A DNA stretch of 64,000 bases from Proteles cristata cristata (lineage: Eukaryota > Chordata > Mammalia > Carnivora > Hyaenidae): NCBI GenBank assembly GCA_017311185.1, contig JAESUZ010000415.1, positions 265,501 to 329,500 on the forward strand, in the 5' to 3' direction. This document shows positions 35,191-47,060 of this stretch, in pieces. Below the pieces are notes generated by a model. The model saw nothing but the letters and a program-made list of their open reading frames with translations. It was not told the DNA's origin and made no database searches. Made by a program: the position numbers and the translations under genes. Every line of letters starts with the position of its first letter. The stretch's first letter is position 1.

Positions 35191-36420
35191 GTATTTGCAG
35201 TTCTCTCGATGCATCTCTTTCCTTCTGTGGAGAGATGTAAACTTTCTTTCTCTTTGCAGTATTCTTTGCAAATCTGAGGGAAGCATGCATAGCCATTTCA
35301 TTTCAAGCCAGGGCTAGGAAGCGCAAGCTTTCCAGGTGCTGGTATCAGGACATGAGAACAAGGTTTGTTTCCCTCAGGGGGTGCCTCTGGTAGGGAATGC
35401 TCATGAAGTGTCTGGATTTTATGGCTTTTGTCTTTTGTCACCTAACCACCTCCTCCTCTCTGTCTGTATTGCAGAATGCAATCTGTGGGAAGCAGCATGG
35501 TTAATTCAGGACTTCATTTTGACAAGTTCCTACATGGGACTCCAACTTCTAAGGGAATGAGTCGCACCGGCTGTGCGACTGAGAAATCCTGTGTTTCTAT
35601 GACTTCTGCCATCAGAGCTGTCCCAGCCCCAAATACATAGTTAGCATCCGATGATACACTGAGAGGCCCCGGATTTTACTGAGTTTATTAACTGGCTGGG
35701 GAGTTGGAAATAGCACCTTCCCCAACTGCAATGACACTCCAAACAAACTGATTAAATATCTGCCTCCCAGGACGGTGACCAACTCATTTGATTTGTCTGG
35801 ACTTTCCTTCTTCGAGGACTGAAAGACCCATGTCCCGAGAACCCATTCCGTCCTGGGCACCCTACCACATTCGTCACCCTACCTTCCCAGGTAGTCAAAG
35901 TATCTTCCCTTTAAGCTAATGATGAAACCAAAAATCTTGGGACCAATTGTGGGGTGTCTCCAGCAGAGAGAAATGGGGACACCCAAAGAAACCTGGGCTC
36001 TGAGGACTGAGACTTCAGTATCTCCTCTTCCCGCAGAGCATACGAGGCAGCTCTTTCCTAGAAGAGATTCTGTGGAAAGGACTAATTGGTATGGATGCTA
36101 TGGATGATGGGACATACCATTTACCTCCACCCCCTACCTCTCCTTTGAGCCTTATGCAAGACCCCTGGGGGTAGAGCAATGCCCAAACTAAATCTGAAGA
36201 AAATGTTGGTATTTCTCTGAGTTTAAAAGTCTTAAAAACTCTATTCTCTTTGAGAAAGAGCAGCAGAAGCCACTCTACCAGACATGTAAAAGAAACTTGA
36301 GAATAATTTAAGCATAAGCCAAACAAAACAAGTTGAAGATACAGTTAAACTCCTGGTATAACTGATGTTTCTGTGGACTTCAGATTTTAAAGAAATGTAA
36401 GGGAAGAAAGCAAACATAGT
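35190..36420. other. No gene seen
   Basis: Unique-looking sequence; frames up to 103 codons with no recognised product. Confidence 0.4.
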
Positions 36421-36424
36421 AGCT

Positions 36425-36625
36425 AATGTTTCTTGGGTTCACGATACTTGCCAAGCACTGGACTAACTGTTTATATGCCTTATCTCATCTATTCCCAGAA
36501 GCCAGCCTGGAAGATAGATACTATTATTATTTGCATTTTGGAGTTGAAAGCATGAGTTTCAAAGATGTCGAAGTAACTATTCTAAGGTCACACAGCTAGC
36601 AAGGGTCGAGGCCAGAATTTGGACT
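36425..36625 (-). repeat. Antisense MIR-type relic
   Basis: tgccaagcactggactaact, gccttatctcatctattccc, an aagatagatactattattat region and ggtcacacagctagcaaggg are MIR in reverse, well preserved. Confidence 0.82.
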
Positions 36626-38200
36626 TTGGTCTTCAGGGCACAAAGCTGTGATCTTGACTGGTGAGCTCCACTGCCTGCCACTGTCTTGTCTTCTGCCATA
36701 TATTCAACCTCACCACTGTCCCCATAGATTTTTAACACACTTCCTGACAACTCTTCAGAAATGCTTTGCTCAAGATGAACCCAAGTAGTCCAAGTTAATT
36801 TAACACTGGTGGGCACTCACACACACATGCACATCTACTGGTAAAAATACAGAGACACAAATGGAATCATTGTAAAACATGCAGCCTTTCTTTTAACTTT
36901 GAGCTTTCCATGCATGTGTTTCAGGGACTGTCTGCCAGGCATCAGATATAACCATCTAAGTTCTCTGCAGTACGAAGGGGGTAGGGGAGGGAGAGGAAAA
37001 TGCTGGAGCAGTAGAGGGAAAGCTACTAGAAAGTAGAAGTCTCTTTGTAGGCCATGGTCCTACCCTCTCAAGTCTTCAGAAAAGTTAAAACTTTTATGGT
37101 TAGAAGCCTTGGGAATAGCAAGAGACCAAAATCTAGCTTGTGGCCAACCTGGGGCATACCCCCAGGAACCCATGCACAGGAATTCATGGAAGGTGAGGGA
37201 GGCTGGGACCTGGATGAAACTGGGAGAAGGCCTTAGTGGCTGAGCTGGGAGGCAGACTGGAATTGGGAATGTGAGTCAAGTTCATCTGATCTGTCAGGGG
37301 AAGATGGCTCCAAGTGGTATGTGGGCCACACACATTCTTCAAGTCCCCAAACTTCTGGCCACATGTTTTCAAAATCCCAGACTCTGCTAGCCCAAGACTC
37401 TGAGACTAAGCAAGTGCATTTCTGGGCAGCTTACCCCCATCCAATTATCTCTGTCAGAACTTAGGGGCTAGAAAAATCTGATTCTGCCACAAAATTCCTT
37501 TGAGTGCCTCTGCTTTCTCTCTTCTCCACCTTGGGTTCCATCCTCACCAACCAACGAATGTCGCCCAGTTTATCAGATACTTTGGGTCTGCCAGCAACCA
37601 GAAGCAGGGTGAACTGGAGTGTCCAACTGTCCCCAGTGTTGTCCCTTAAGTGGAAGCCAAAACCAAAGACAACACTGGGAACGTATGGTTGACAGTGGGA
37701 AGATACTCCTTGGAGGTACCTTCAGCACTCACTTCCTAGAGTCCCCTGTGAGCTAGAAGTCACTTTACTTACCTTTGAGAAAGGGTATTCCTCAATGGAC
37801 ACTGTAGACTGTTCGGGGTCTGGGGCCTGTTCTAGGAAACTCTAGAAAAGTTTTGTTAAACATCAACAAGTCCCTTCTGGGTCTCCAGCCTGTTAATGCC
37901 TCTTTACCCAAATGAGAGGCAATGTGTAGCTTTTGAAAACACCATCTTCACAAGGTAAGGCATTAAGCAGTAAATCTGGACATTTTTCCTCCCCCTTCCC
38001 AGTCTACCTTTTTTCCTTGCTAATTGGCAGAAAATTAATGAACGAGGCACCGATTGAACAGATGCTCCTCATGGAAAAAGGCAGAATTGGAGTTTTTCTT
38101 GCCCTCTTTTTTTGAACACATCAAGAAGGTAGTAACATGTGGCAGGTCAAAAATGAAGAGAAGGTAACAGTATAGACTGTAAAGAACACAAAGGGGTTGG
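36625..38200. other. No gene seen
   Basis: About 1.6 kb of unique-looking sequence. 36815-36920 weakly resembles an old L1-type tail. No gene or regulatory element that I can support. Confidence 0.4.
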
Positions 38201-38201
38201 A

Positions 38202-38254
38202 GTGTGTATGTGTGCGTGCATGCGTGCTTGTGTGCGTGTGCGCTTGTGTGTGTA
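38202..38254. repeat. (GT)n-type microsatellite with GC/CATG variants
   Basis: An imperfect TG/CG/CATG tract of about 50 bases, more interrupted than the one at 23.4 kb. A T-rich run follows (38280-38308). Confidence 0.88.
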
Positions 38255-38309
38255 TTTTCTCTTTTGTTTTAACTTCTTTGCATCTTTTTTTTCTTTTTCT
38301 TTTTTTTAA

Positions 38310-38500
38310 AGCTCATATTCGGCTGTAGCTCATAATTAGCAGCTAGGCCTCTGGGACCTAATTAACCAATTCAATTAACAAAAAAAGCACACAAGTCACC
38401 CTGACATTTGTCAGCCATTAGGAAGGATGTCAGACTGGCAGTTTCAGCCGAAACATTAATGGTGATTAGCTCATTTGCGACTCACTTTACTCCACTATCC
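38310..38500. promoter_or_regulatory. Candidate enhancer rich in homeodomain cores
   Basis: TAATTAG (38333-38339), TAATTAA (38359-38365), CAATTAA (38372-38378), CATTAGG (about 38417), ATTAAT (38455-38460) and GATTAG (38464-38469) fall within 140 bases, with no repeat signature. The density is well above the rest of the window, which suggests a developmental enhancer. Inference only. Confidence 0.4.
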
Positions 38501-38679
38501 TCCTGGAGAGGCAGCCTCTAAGCCACACTGTCCAGAGCTATGGGCCAGTAGCTTGACTTTCAAAGGTCAAGAGAAGACTCCCTCCTAGCTCTTCACTGGG
38601 TCAAGGGGCCTCATCTCAACCTTGCCTACACTTTTCCCAAGTTCCCACTAAGTCCTTTTGGGCAAACCTAAATACTCTT

Positions 38680-38745
38680 GGCTATTTCTCCAGGGTATAA
38701 GAATTCAGCAAAGGCTATTTCTCCAGGGTATAAGAATTCAGCAAA
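38680..38745 (+). repeat. Perfect 33-bp tandem duplication
   Basis: The 33-base unit starting GGCTATTTCTCCAGGGTATA occurs at 38680-38712 and again at 38713-38745 without a mismatch, followed by GGCT. It is not part of a named repeat. Confidence 0.97.
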
Positions 38746-39190
38746 GGCTTCTTTATTAGGGATGAAGTTTAAAAACTCTCATTATCATTATTTTTGGCCT
38801 ATTCGTTCTCATATTTACTTTCCACGCTCAGCAGGGTTGCTATAGCTAGCTCCAGCAGACAGTTTGTTCATTTGGGCTCTGCCTTTGTTCTTGGAGTTGA
38901 TTAACTCCAGTATCTTCTATGATGCAGACAGGTATTTAGATAGTAGCCATGACTATCTTTGCCTCTGATCTCCCTTAATTTCACTCTACTTCCCTGGAAG
39001 CCCTGATATAATAATAAGCAAGGAAGCCTCTGTAAATAAAAAAGCTCAGGTGCATGGGTTGACAGATAAAAAGGAGGTCCTGAAATCTCAGAGCCTAGGT
39101 GGTTTCCTGCCAGTGTATTCCTCTTTCTTATTTTAGTTAGTCTTCAGGGAAGTTCCCAAGACTCTTTGTGGCAGACTGGACTGAAGAAAT
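38746..39190. other. No gene seen
   Basis: Unique-looking AT-rich sequence. Nothing to support. Confidence 0.35.
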
Positions 39191-39480
39191 AATACTCAGA
39201 AGGTATCAGACAGAGATTGTGCATGGACGCACATAAGAGAAAGCTCAAGTAACCATGACTTAAATGCATGGGGATTTACTGTTCTCACCTGTCAAGAGGC
39301 CTGAGAGAGTCTCTCGGGGACTGGAACAGCTGCCCCACAGCTTCATGAGCCTTCCCCCGCCCCTCTTCTGTCCCGCTCTCTTAGCCTATATGGGGTTTGT
39401 CCTCATGGCTGCAAGATGGCGGCTCCCACGCTTCCAGGCATTGCATCTGCGTTCCAGGAAATGAGAGGAGGGAAGGGAAA
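39190..39480 (-). repeat. Degenerate interspersed repeat, family not named
   Basis: A tgtcctcatggctgcaagat region, ggcggctcccacg and catctgcgttccaggaaatg resemble a common antisense mammalian repeat with the same ctgcaagatggctgc core. The YY1-like motif inside it probably comes with the repeat. Confidence 0.4.
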
Positions 39481-39684
39481 AATCTAAAGCCTTACAAAGT
39501 TTGTTTGTTTGTTTGTTTTAAATCAAGAAAACCATAGTTTTCCAGGAAGCTCTATCCAGCAGACATTCCCTTTTGAATGAGCAGAACTATATCACATGGA
39601 CACCTCAACTACAAGGGACAATGAGAAATCAGGATTTTCTTGGCTGGATACATTGGTGCCCTGAACAAAATTGAGATTCTGTTG

Positions 39685-39763
39685 GGAAAGAAGGAAGGAA
39701 GGGAGGGAGGGAGGAAAGAAGGAAGGAAGGAAGGAAGGAAGGAAGGAAGGAAGGAAGGAAGGA
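39685..39763. repeat. (GGAA)n microsatellite
   Basis: About 79 bases of GGAA tetranucleotides with a short GGGA variant block (39700-39713). The run 39717-39763 is pure. On the minus strand it reads TTCC. Confidence 0.95.
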
Positions 39764-39889
39764 CAGATATTGGTAAACTTGCAGCATTTGCCACAGCCAT
39801 GTATTGGATCCCTACTAAGGAGACATATTTTCTTTGCAAGAACCCTGTTTGTTGGTGACGATATCCCTGTTTGATGGATCAGATTAAGG

Positions 39890-39995
39890 ATGCTCAGAGG
39901 TCTTAAATAGTTTGCCTAAGATCACAGCACTGGTAAATGATAGTGCAACAATTGAGATTTAGACATGTTGGATCCAAAGCCTGTGGGTTTTTTTC
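39890..39995 (-). repeat. Antisense MIR-like remnant
   Basis: gcctaagatcacagcactgg, taaatgatagtgcaacaatt, then tggatccaaagcctgtggg follow the MIR reverse strand weakly. Confidence 0.5.
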
Positions 39996-40330
39996 GGCTA
40001 TTACCACCATGTACTAGCCATGGGTTCTCAAAGACTCAGTCATAGCCACATAGCAGAAACCCCTGCCGATGAAGATTTTGCCCCTTTGAAAAACTGGGAA
40101 TGGAAAACTTAGAAGGTGTTCTTGCCTTTCCAGCTTGCTTCTGTTGTTTGCCTGGTTCCGAGCCACATGCTAATAACCACACATATGGGTTTCATTTCCT
40201 CCAGAGCTGGCCCAAGTAAACCCCCAAAGCCACCTTGCTTGCCACCCTCTGCCTCTTCCTGGCAGCCCTCAACCCTGGTTCACACACAAAGTTGACCCAT
40301 TCAAACTGGAGACACCCCAGGCTGTGCAAT
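39995..40330. other. No gene seen
   Basis: Unique-looking sequence with no supportable feature. Confidence 0.35.
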
Positions 40331-40384
40331 TAGGCTGGAGAAGAAAACAGACCCTATTTCAAAAGGTGACTCCCTACCATTTTG

Positions 40385-40610
40385 AAATAAGGCTTCATTA
40401 ATTGCAGGTCCCTATTGATTCATTACCATGAAACAGCCTGGACTGCTTGCCTGTAGCATAACCTTTCTCAACAGAGGGAGCTGGACATTCTTTGCAGGTA
40501 ATCTACAGGGCCCAACAGCAAATATCTAGAATCAGAACTATTCATGCATGAACAATATAGCAGCTCCTTATTGTTACACCCATTGTTCCCACACAAAGAG
40601 CAGCGGGCAG
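40385..40610. promoter_or_regulatory. Candidate regulatory block with SOX/POU-like cluster
   Basis: TTCATTAATTGC (about 40392) is followed by a perfect palindrome TTCATGCATGAA (40541-40552) abutting AACAAT (40551-40556), then ATTGTT (40570-40575), ATTGTT (40582-40587) and ACAAAG (about 40593-40598). Four SOX-type cores in about 50 bases beside an ATGCAT core are unusual. Function is inferred. Confidence 0.38.
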
Positions 40611-40699
40611 GTTAAATCTATTTTAGCTGGGAAGGCTCTACAGAAATCCTTGCTACCGAGCATTTGATACTGATCACAGAGTCACATCAGGGAACAGCG

Positions 40700-42720
40700 G
40701 CTGAAAGGAGGAAGTCATTTTTATTGCTGAACGTGAGAGGTGACAACCTCTCCTCTGCTCTGGCTCCCCAGGACTTAGGCCTCTAAGTGGGAGTGAAGGT
40801 TTTGTTTTGTTTTGTTTTTAATGCCACTCAATGAGAGTGGGTTTTGAAAGGGGACGATGGTATGGATAGTTAAGGGGGAAAAAGGTATTACACAATGTTG
40901 CATTCAGGCAACATATGTGAACTCTGGATTCATTCAATTTTAAAAACACGTTCCCAGGGGGAATCAAGTGTATGAGTGTGAATTATAACAAAGGGTGTGG
41001 CCGCTCCAGAGTTGGCGTTGCCTAAATGGTACCATTTGGAACAACGAATCTGGTGTCGGAAAACAGGGACTGGATTCCACCCTGGGTTTGCCTCTCTTTG
41101 GCCAGGCAGTGCAAATGCCCCTGGCTCAATGAACCTTCTTGCTGCGAAGGGTGAGCCCATCGGGGGTGGTCCTTTTGAGATTTTTATAATGAGCAACACG
41201 TGTGAGGGCTGGGAGCCAATGAAGAGAAGATTCAGCTGGGTAAGATATAGAAGGGACTTAACATATTATTTAGTCCTGTCCTCATACTATAGCAGCAGAG
41301 GTAGGACTGCGAAGGGAAGGTGGCTTTCTCTGCTCATTAGTTCTGGGATGAGAAGCCAACGTACAACGTTTTATCCTCCATGGTAGTTTTGAGTAAGAAA
41401 GACAATGCTGAATTGGGGCAAGAGCGTAGAGGCAACAGAATGGACACTAGCCATAAACAACCACTCATGCCCTCCCGGTGCATCTTAGAGCTGCCCATCA
41501 GGCCTGCTCTAGACCTCAGGAAACTGTCATGGCGCCCACCAGGGGTGGGGTCAGTGAAGGAACCTCTATTTGCAAGGCAATGAGGAGAGAGCAGCTGACA
41601 GCTATCTGCTTGCCAGCTGGTGCTGCAAGAGAGAGAATCAGGGAAGAGGGTAACACCATTGGTTGCTTGGAATCATCTATTCCACAAATATCTAGAAAGG
41701 TATGTGGAAATAAAATGGAAAAAGCAGAGGCTATGTAATCAGAGCTTGCCCCGGCCAGAGAGTGAGTCTCCATCACTTGTGTTCTGACAGACACTCAAAG
41801 GCAGGCAGGAGTGGGGAAGCTTTCTAGTAAAAAACAGACGCTTTAGGTGTAGCCTGACTGGAGGCTGTTGGCCTGGGGAAGCTGCAGGTGGGACACCTAG
41901 AAGTGGAGCGTCCTGAGTGGTGGGTTAGGGGGACATATGTGGCTTTCTCTGGTTGGTCCTAAGTGAGAAGCAGAGATGACCACCAGGGAGGCTGTCAGTT
42001 TTTAACTGAGTCTGGGCTCTTTGGGACTGACTGCTAGAGACATGACTGTCTAGTGTCCTGGACTGTCACTAGAGTTAGTGACCTGGCCTCCTCGGCTGGT
42101 CATTGCAGATGAGGTGCTCTGGACCATGGGTCCAAGTTCTCTTTTCACAAGCGGCCGGGCCCTTTGCATTTTTCGTCTCTGAAGTGGATGAAGCCCTAAG
42201 TTGAGGATAGACTCCTTAAGCCTTCAGGTTGCTTCTTTGGTACAGTCATTCCTTTCCTACCGTGCTTTTCCTTGGGAAAAATAAAAGGAATTACACAGAT
42301 TTGCTTAGAGGCACCTTCTTTATGACCACAACCCACCCCTCACGGATTTCAGGTGGAGTGTTTCCAAATCACAAGTGCCTCTACAACCGGAAGTTGAAAC
42401 TGGCTGTCACATGGAGGAAACACCAGCTGCTTTGTGAGCTATGTCCCTAAATAAGAGATACCTCTGGGAGTCACACTTCCACCTTCTTCCGCCCCGGCTC
42501 CCACACAATCAAGCAGATTCACAATCAAACCCAGGGAAAATATCATTCCGCTTTTGGGTTTGCGTTGCACTTCTCACGATCTTGGGTCTAATGCTGTGTG
42601 CTAACAATGCCCACCAAGGGGTGATACGCATGTGTACACATCCATATGCACATGTATATATTTCATCATTGTGATTTATAGTAACTCATATTGACATGTG
42701 AGACATATCTAAGACTAAGA
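40700..42720. other. No gene seen
   Basis: A GTTTT run lies at 40800-40819. The rest is unique-looking with frames up to 129 codons (40997-41386) without recognisable domains. Two partial CTCF-like cores (41532-41545 and 41970-41983) miss key positions and are not called. Confidence 0.4.
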
Positions 42721-42749
42721 ACTAAGTGTACGTGATGATAAAGTGCCCC

Positions 42750-42940
42750 CGGGGTGCTGGGTGGCTTAGCCGGGTAGGTGTCCCATTCCTGCTTTTGGCT
42801 CAGGTCACGATCTTACGGTTTGTGGGTTTCGAGCCCAGCGTCTGGCTCCGTGCTGGCAATGCAGAGCCTGCTTGGGATTCTCTCTCTCCTTCTCTTTCTG
42901 CCCCCCTCTCTCTCTCAAAATAAATAAATAAACTTTTTAA
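42750..42940 (+). mobile_element. Felid SINE, older short-middle variant
   Basis: Head GGGGTGCTGGGTGGCTTAGC, B-box-like GTTTCGAGCCCAGCG, and the short middle AGAGCCTGCTTGGGATTCTC. Perfect 10-bp target copies AAAGTGCCCC (42740-42749 and 42941-42950). Confidence 0.92.
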
Positions 42941-43089
42941 AAAGTGCCCCAGAGACTTTCACAAGAGCAAAACTAGCAGTATTCTTAGACGATGATATGA
43001 AAGGTAGCAGAAGTTGTTTGGTTTGTAAATGTTTAAATTAAACAGAAAATGCAGAGACATTTCCTGTTTCCTTTACCCCTGCCCAGCTT

Positions 43090-45092
43090 TCTGGAGGAGT
43101 AATTGACAAGTATAATTGTATACATTTGAAGGTACAGACATGATGATTTGATATGCATATACATTGTGGAATGATTACTGAGATCAAGATAATTAACATA
43201 TTTATCACCTCACATAGTTAACTCTTTTTTCTTTTTGGTGGTGAGAAACTTAAGATCTACTCAGCAAATTTCAGATATTGAATATCATCTTATTAACTAT
43301 ACAGTTACGATGCTGCACATTAGATCCTCACAACTTACTCATCTTACAACTGAAAGTTGGTACATTTTGATCTACGTCTCCCCACTTCCCCCTCTGCCCA
43401 GCCCCTGGCAATCACCATCCTATTTTCTGTTTTTATGAAATTGATCTTTTTTTCTCTTTTTTTCAGAATTCCACGTGTAAGTGATAAATACAGTATTTGT
43501 TCTTCTCTGTCTGGCTTATTGCACTTAGCATAATGCCCTCCAGGTTCATTCATGTTGTTGTAAATGCCAGAATTTCCTTCTTCTACATTCTGATGTATAT
43601 GTATATATAGATATGTGTAGAAGGATATATAGATATATATTACCTCACATTTTCTTTATCCATTCATCTGTCAGAGAACATTGAGGTGCTTTCTAGATCT
43701 TGGCCATGGTGACTAATGTTGCAATGAACACGGGAGTACAGATATCTACTTGAGATACTGATTGTGTTTCCTTTGGACATGTGCCCAGAAGTGGGGTTGC
43801 TGAATCATTTGGCAGTTCTATTTTTAGTTTTTTGAGGAACCGTTACACTGTTTTCCATAATGGCCGTGCCAATTTACGTTCTCACCAACAGTGTATAAGT
43901 GTTCCCTTTCCTCCATGTCCTTGCCAACATTTGTCATCTCTTGCCTTTTTGATGATAGCCATCCTTCCAGGGATGAGGTGATATCTCATTGGGATTTAGA
44001 TTTGGATTTGGTTATGCTTGGTTAGTGATGTTAAGCATCTTTTCATGTACCCATAGGTCACTTGTTTGCCTTCTTTGGCAAAATGTCTGTTCAGGTCCTT
44101 GGCTCAGTTTTAATAGTTTTGGGGGTTTTTTTGGTTTGTTTGTTTGTTTGTTTGTTTTACTATTTGAGTTTTTACTATTGAGTTGTGTAAGCTTCTTATA
44201 TATTTTGGATATATTATTAGATATGTGGTTTGCAAAAAATTTGTTGCCTATCCTTTTAACGTCGTATTCAATAAATCGTTGCCAAGACCAACATCTAGGA
44301 GAGTTTTCCCACTGTTTTCTTCTAGGAGTTTTTTTTTAATTTTCATTTTTTGTGCAGGAGTTTTATAATTCCAGGTTTTACATTTGAGTCTTCAGTGATT
44401 TGGAATTAACTTTTTTTTTTGAATGTTTATTTATTTTTGAAAGAGAGAGACAGAGCATGAACAAGAGAGGGACAGAGAGAGACAGAGACACAGAATCTGA
44501 AGCAGGTCCCAGGTTCTGAGCTGTCAGCACAGAGCCTGACACGGGGCTCAAACTCATGGACCATGAGATCGTGACCTGAGCTGAAGTCAAACCGTTAGCT
44601 GGCTAAACCACCCAGGTGCCCCTAAATTAGCTTTTGTGAGTAATATATGATAGAAGTCCAGTTTCACTTTTTTACAAGTGGGTATCCAATTTTGCCAGCA
44701 CCATTTACTAGGGAGATAATTCTTTCCCTGTTGTGTGTTCTTGGCTCCCTTGTCAAAGATTACTGGATTGTGCATGCCTAAGTTTTTGTCTGGGCTTTCT
44801 GTGCTCTTTTCCACTGGTCTATGTGCCTGTTTTTATGCCCAGTACCATACCATTTTTATTAGTATGGCTTAGTAATAGGGTTTGAAATTAGGAAGTGTAA
44901 TGTCTCCAGCTTCGTTCTTCCTCAAGATCTGGCTATTTAGGGTCTTTTTTGATTCTGTATGAATTTTAGGATAGTTTTTCTATGTCTGTAAAAAATGCCA
45001 TTGGAATTTTGTGTCGATTGCATTAAATCTGTAGACACTTGGGATTGTACGGACATTTTAACAATATTAATACAATCCAAGAATACAGGATA
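43090..45092 (-). mobile_element. Old antisense L1 (3' end and part of ORF2)
   Basis: The left part (43090-43440) is the reverse of an old L1 3' UTR (tctactcagcaaatttcaga, a gctgcacattagatcctcac region). It continues into the reverse of ORF2 C-terminal and RT-proximal coding sequence (caccaacagtgtataagtgt; ctttttgatgatagccatcc). It ends near 45092 by truncation. A SINE sits at 44415-44623 and a GTTT run at about 44135-44158. No intact frame remains. L1MA-like age is inferred. Confidence 0.85.
44415..44623 (-). mobile_element. Felid SINE inside old L1
   Basis: Reverse-oriented complete SINE. Target copies AATTAACTTTT (44404-44414) and AATTAGCTTTT (44625-44635), 10 of 11 identical, belong to the L1. 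Confidence 0.94.
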
Positions 45093-45094
45093 TC

Positions 45095-46455
45095 TATCCA
45101 AACAGGCTTGAGAGTCAAGTAAGGGCCAATTCCTATAGCAGGCCTTGGCTACCATGCTTGGAGCTTGTCCTTAACTGAGTAGACACTTGAAAGCTCTGAC
45201 TCTCAAGAGTAAAATGATGTGGTCCAATCTGAGGTCGAGGCAGATTGTTCTGGTAGTTGGGTGGAGGATGGATCGGTAGGGAACAGACATGGTACCAGTT
45301 ATGGGTCTACTTTGGTATTCTGGTAGGAGACGATGAAGTCTGATGCATAAGCCGTACATTAGTGGGGGTGAGAGTAGAGAAACCGTCATTTGGTACGTTC
45401 CAAACCTCAACCTAAACCTTGAGAAAATACTCCCAAATTGGTTTGAAAGCCTGTCATCAGAGGCTGAAGTAGCGGCAGGGCAAATGACACCATGCCAGAG
45501 GAGGAGAGGACAGAGAAGCTGGGACGTTGTTTTATTCTTCTTTGCTTCTTATTACTTTGCCGTTTTTGACACAAATCAGGTATTCAATGAGTGTTCTTCT
45601 AGTAAATGAACAAGTTCACTTTTTAAGGCTGTCTACCACCTTGAACAAGTAAGTTTATCACTTTCAGATAGACTCTCACAGCAAAGCAGCCAAAACAAGA
45701 GGCCCTTGGTTAGTTGAACTCTTACCCCAAGGTCTTATTAAGTTCCAAGCTAAGATTATCTGTTCATTTATTAAAGACAGCACGAGTTAGGGGGTCTGAG
45801 CCTTTGGGGTTGTGTGCACTGTGGAGCAAATGGCCTTGGTGTTATGGAGCAGAGATGAAGTTTCTAGTCAGATCCCAGACTCTCCACCCCTCTCACCCGC
45901 AGGCCATATTGTCCCAAAGCATTTGTCCTTAATGGTCAATCCTGAGTGTATTTCAGGGGAAATTTAATCCATATGGTTTTGATTCATTTATACTTAACTC
46001 ATCAAAACACTTACTTTTTCCTGGGAGAGTTTGGTGCCATTCGGGAAGCATTTTCAGATGTGATAAAAGCCTTTAAAATGATCAGGGAAGAGGCTGGAAG
46101 TCCGCCATTGATTTGACATGTGAAAAGGCTGAGGTCCAGTCTTGGGCTTTCTTTGCGCTTGGGTCAGAGACGGCCAATTTCAGCCACGTTTTTCTTCCTT
46201 GATCTTAGAAACAGACTAGGGTAGAGAAATGTGGAAAACTTGAGAGAGAAGCCCCAAGCTGCAAGCCGAGTAGAGCATGGAGGATGAAGCCGGGGACCCA
46301 CAGCTTCAGACTGACTGGCAGGGAGATGGGGTCTCTAATCCAGCCACCTTGCCCAAAACTCCTTGCCAAGTCCGGTTCATGTGGCCTCAGGCTCTTTGGT
46401 TGTTGCACAGCTCCAACCCCTGGACATTGATTACAGTGGGTGCAGAACAATCTTG
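45095..46455. other. No gene seen; AT-rich motif block
   Basis: Unique-looking sequence. The block 45950-46090 is repeat-free with TTTAATCC, CATATGG and TTTGATTCATTT motifs and may be conserved, but I cannot test this. No gene seen. Confidence 0.4.
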
Positions 46456-46565
46456 ATCCTCTTGATTTACAGATGAGAAACCAAAGATCAGAAAAGCAAG
46501 TGACTTGACTAAGGTCACATGTCAGGTTAGTGACAGAGGAAAGTCTAAACCAGGTATCCTAAACC
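46455..46565 (-). repeat. Antisense MIR-type relic
   Basis: CTTGATTTACAGATGAGAAA, a cttgactaaggtcacatgtc region and ggaaagtctaaaccaggtat are MIR in reverse. Confidence 0.7.
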
Positions 46566-46719
46566 CCACTCTAGCATCCCTCCCCCATTACGGTAGACAT
46601 GGCCCTGCCCTGAAATGTAACCAGCTGGTTAACACGCTCCTTGCTCTGTGTTCTCCTTAACGTTTGTTGGTATCAGACCCCATGATAAGTGCTTTGTGAA
46701 CGATATCATGAGGTGCAAA

Positions 46720-46890
46720 CTTGGGCAAGTTATTCCACCTCTTTTAGGTTCAAGAGATGGTAAACATGGTAGTCAGGAGTGGAAGCTCTGAGCCACATTG
46801 CCCAGGTTCAAATCCCAGCTCTGCCACTAACTAGTTAGCTTAATCTTTCTTTCCTTCAGCTCCTATATCATAGTACTATTGTGTTAGAAG
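46720..46890 (+). repeat. MIR-type SINE relic
   Basis: ctgagccacattgcccaggt, tcaaatcccagctctgccac and taactagttagcttaatctt are a clear MIR head. Confidence 0.75.
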
Positions 46891-46899
46891 CCTGGATGT

Positions 46900-47060
46900 T
46901 CTTATTATTTCAGACAATCCTTTCAAATGACCCAGTGAGGTTGCTACTCCAGTTATCACCAAATTGCAGACGAGTCAACCGAGGCCCATGACAGTTGTGC
47001 CAGTTGTCCAAGGTAACTGGGAGAGCTAGAATTCAAACTCAGATCTTTCTGACTCCAGAG
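46900..47060 (-). repeat. Antisense MIR-type relic
   Basis: aaatgacccagtgaggttgc, attgcagacgagtcaaccga and a gagctagaattcaaactcag region are MIR in reverse. Confidence 0.7.

Noticed and set aside
39412..39424. Strong YY1-type motif CAAGATGGCGGCT
   Set aside because: It lies in what looks like a degenerate interspersed repeat that normally carries the same core, so it is not taken as a promoter.
39685..39763. Regular repeats that could suggest an array such as CRISPR
   Set aside because: A tetranucleotide microsatellite without spacers; this is nuclear mammalian DNA.
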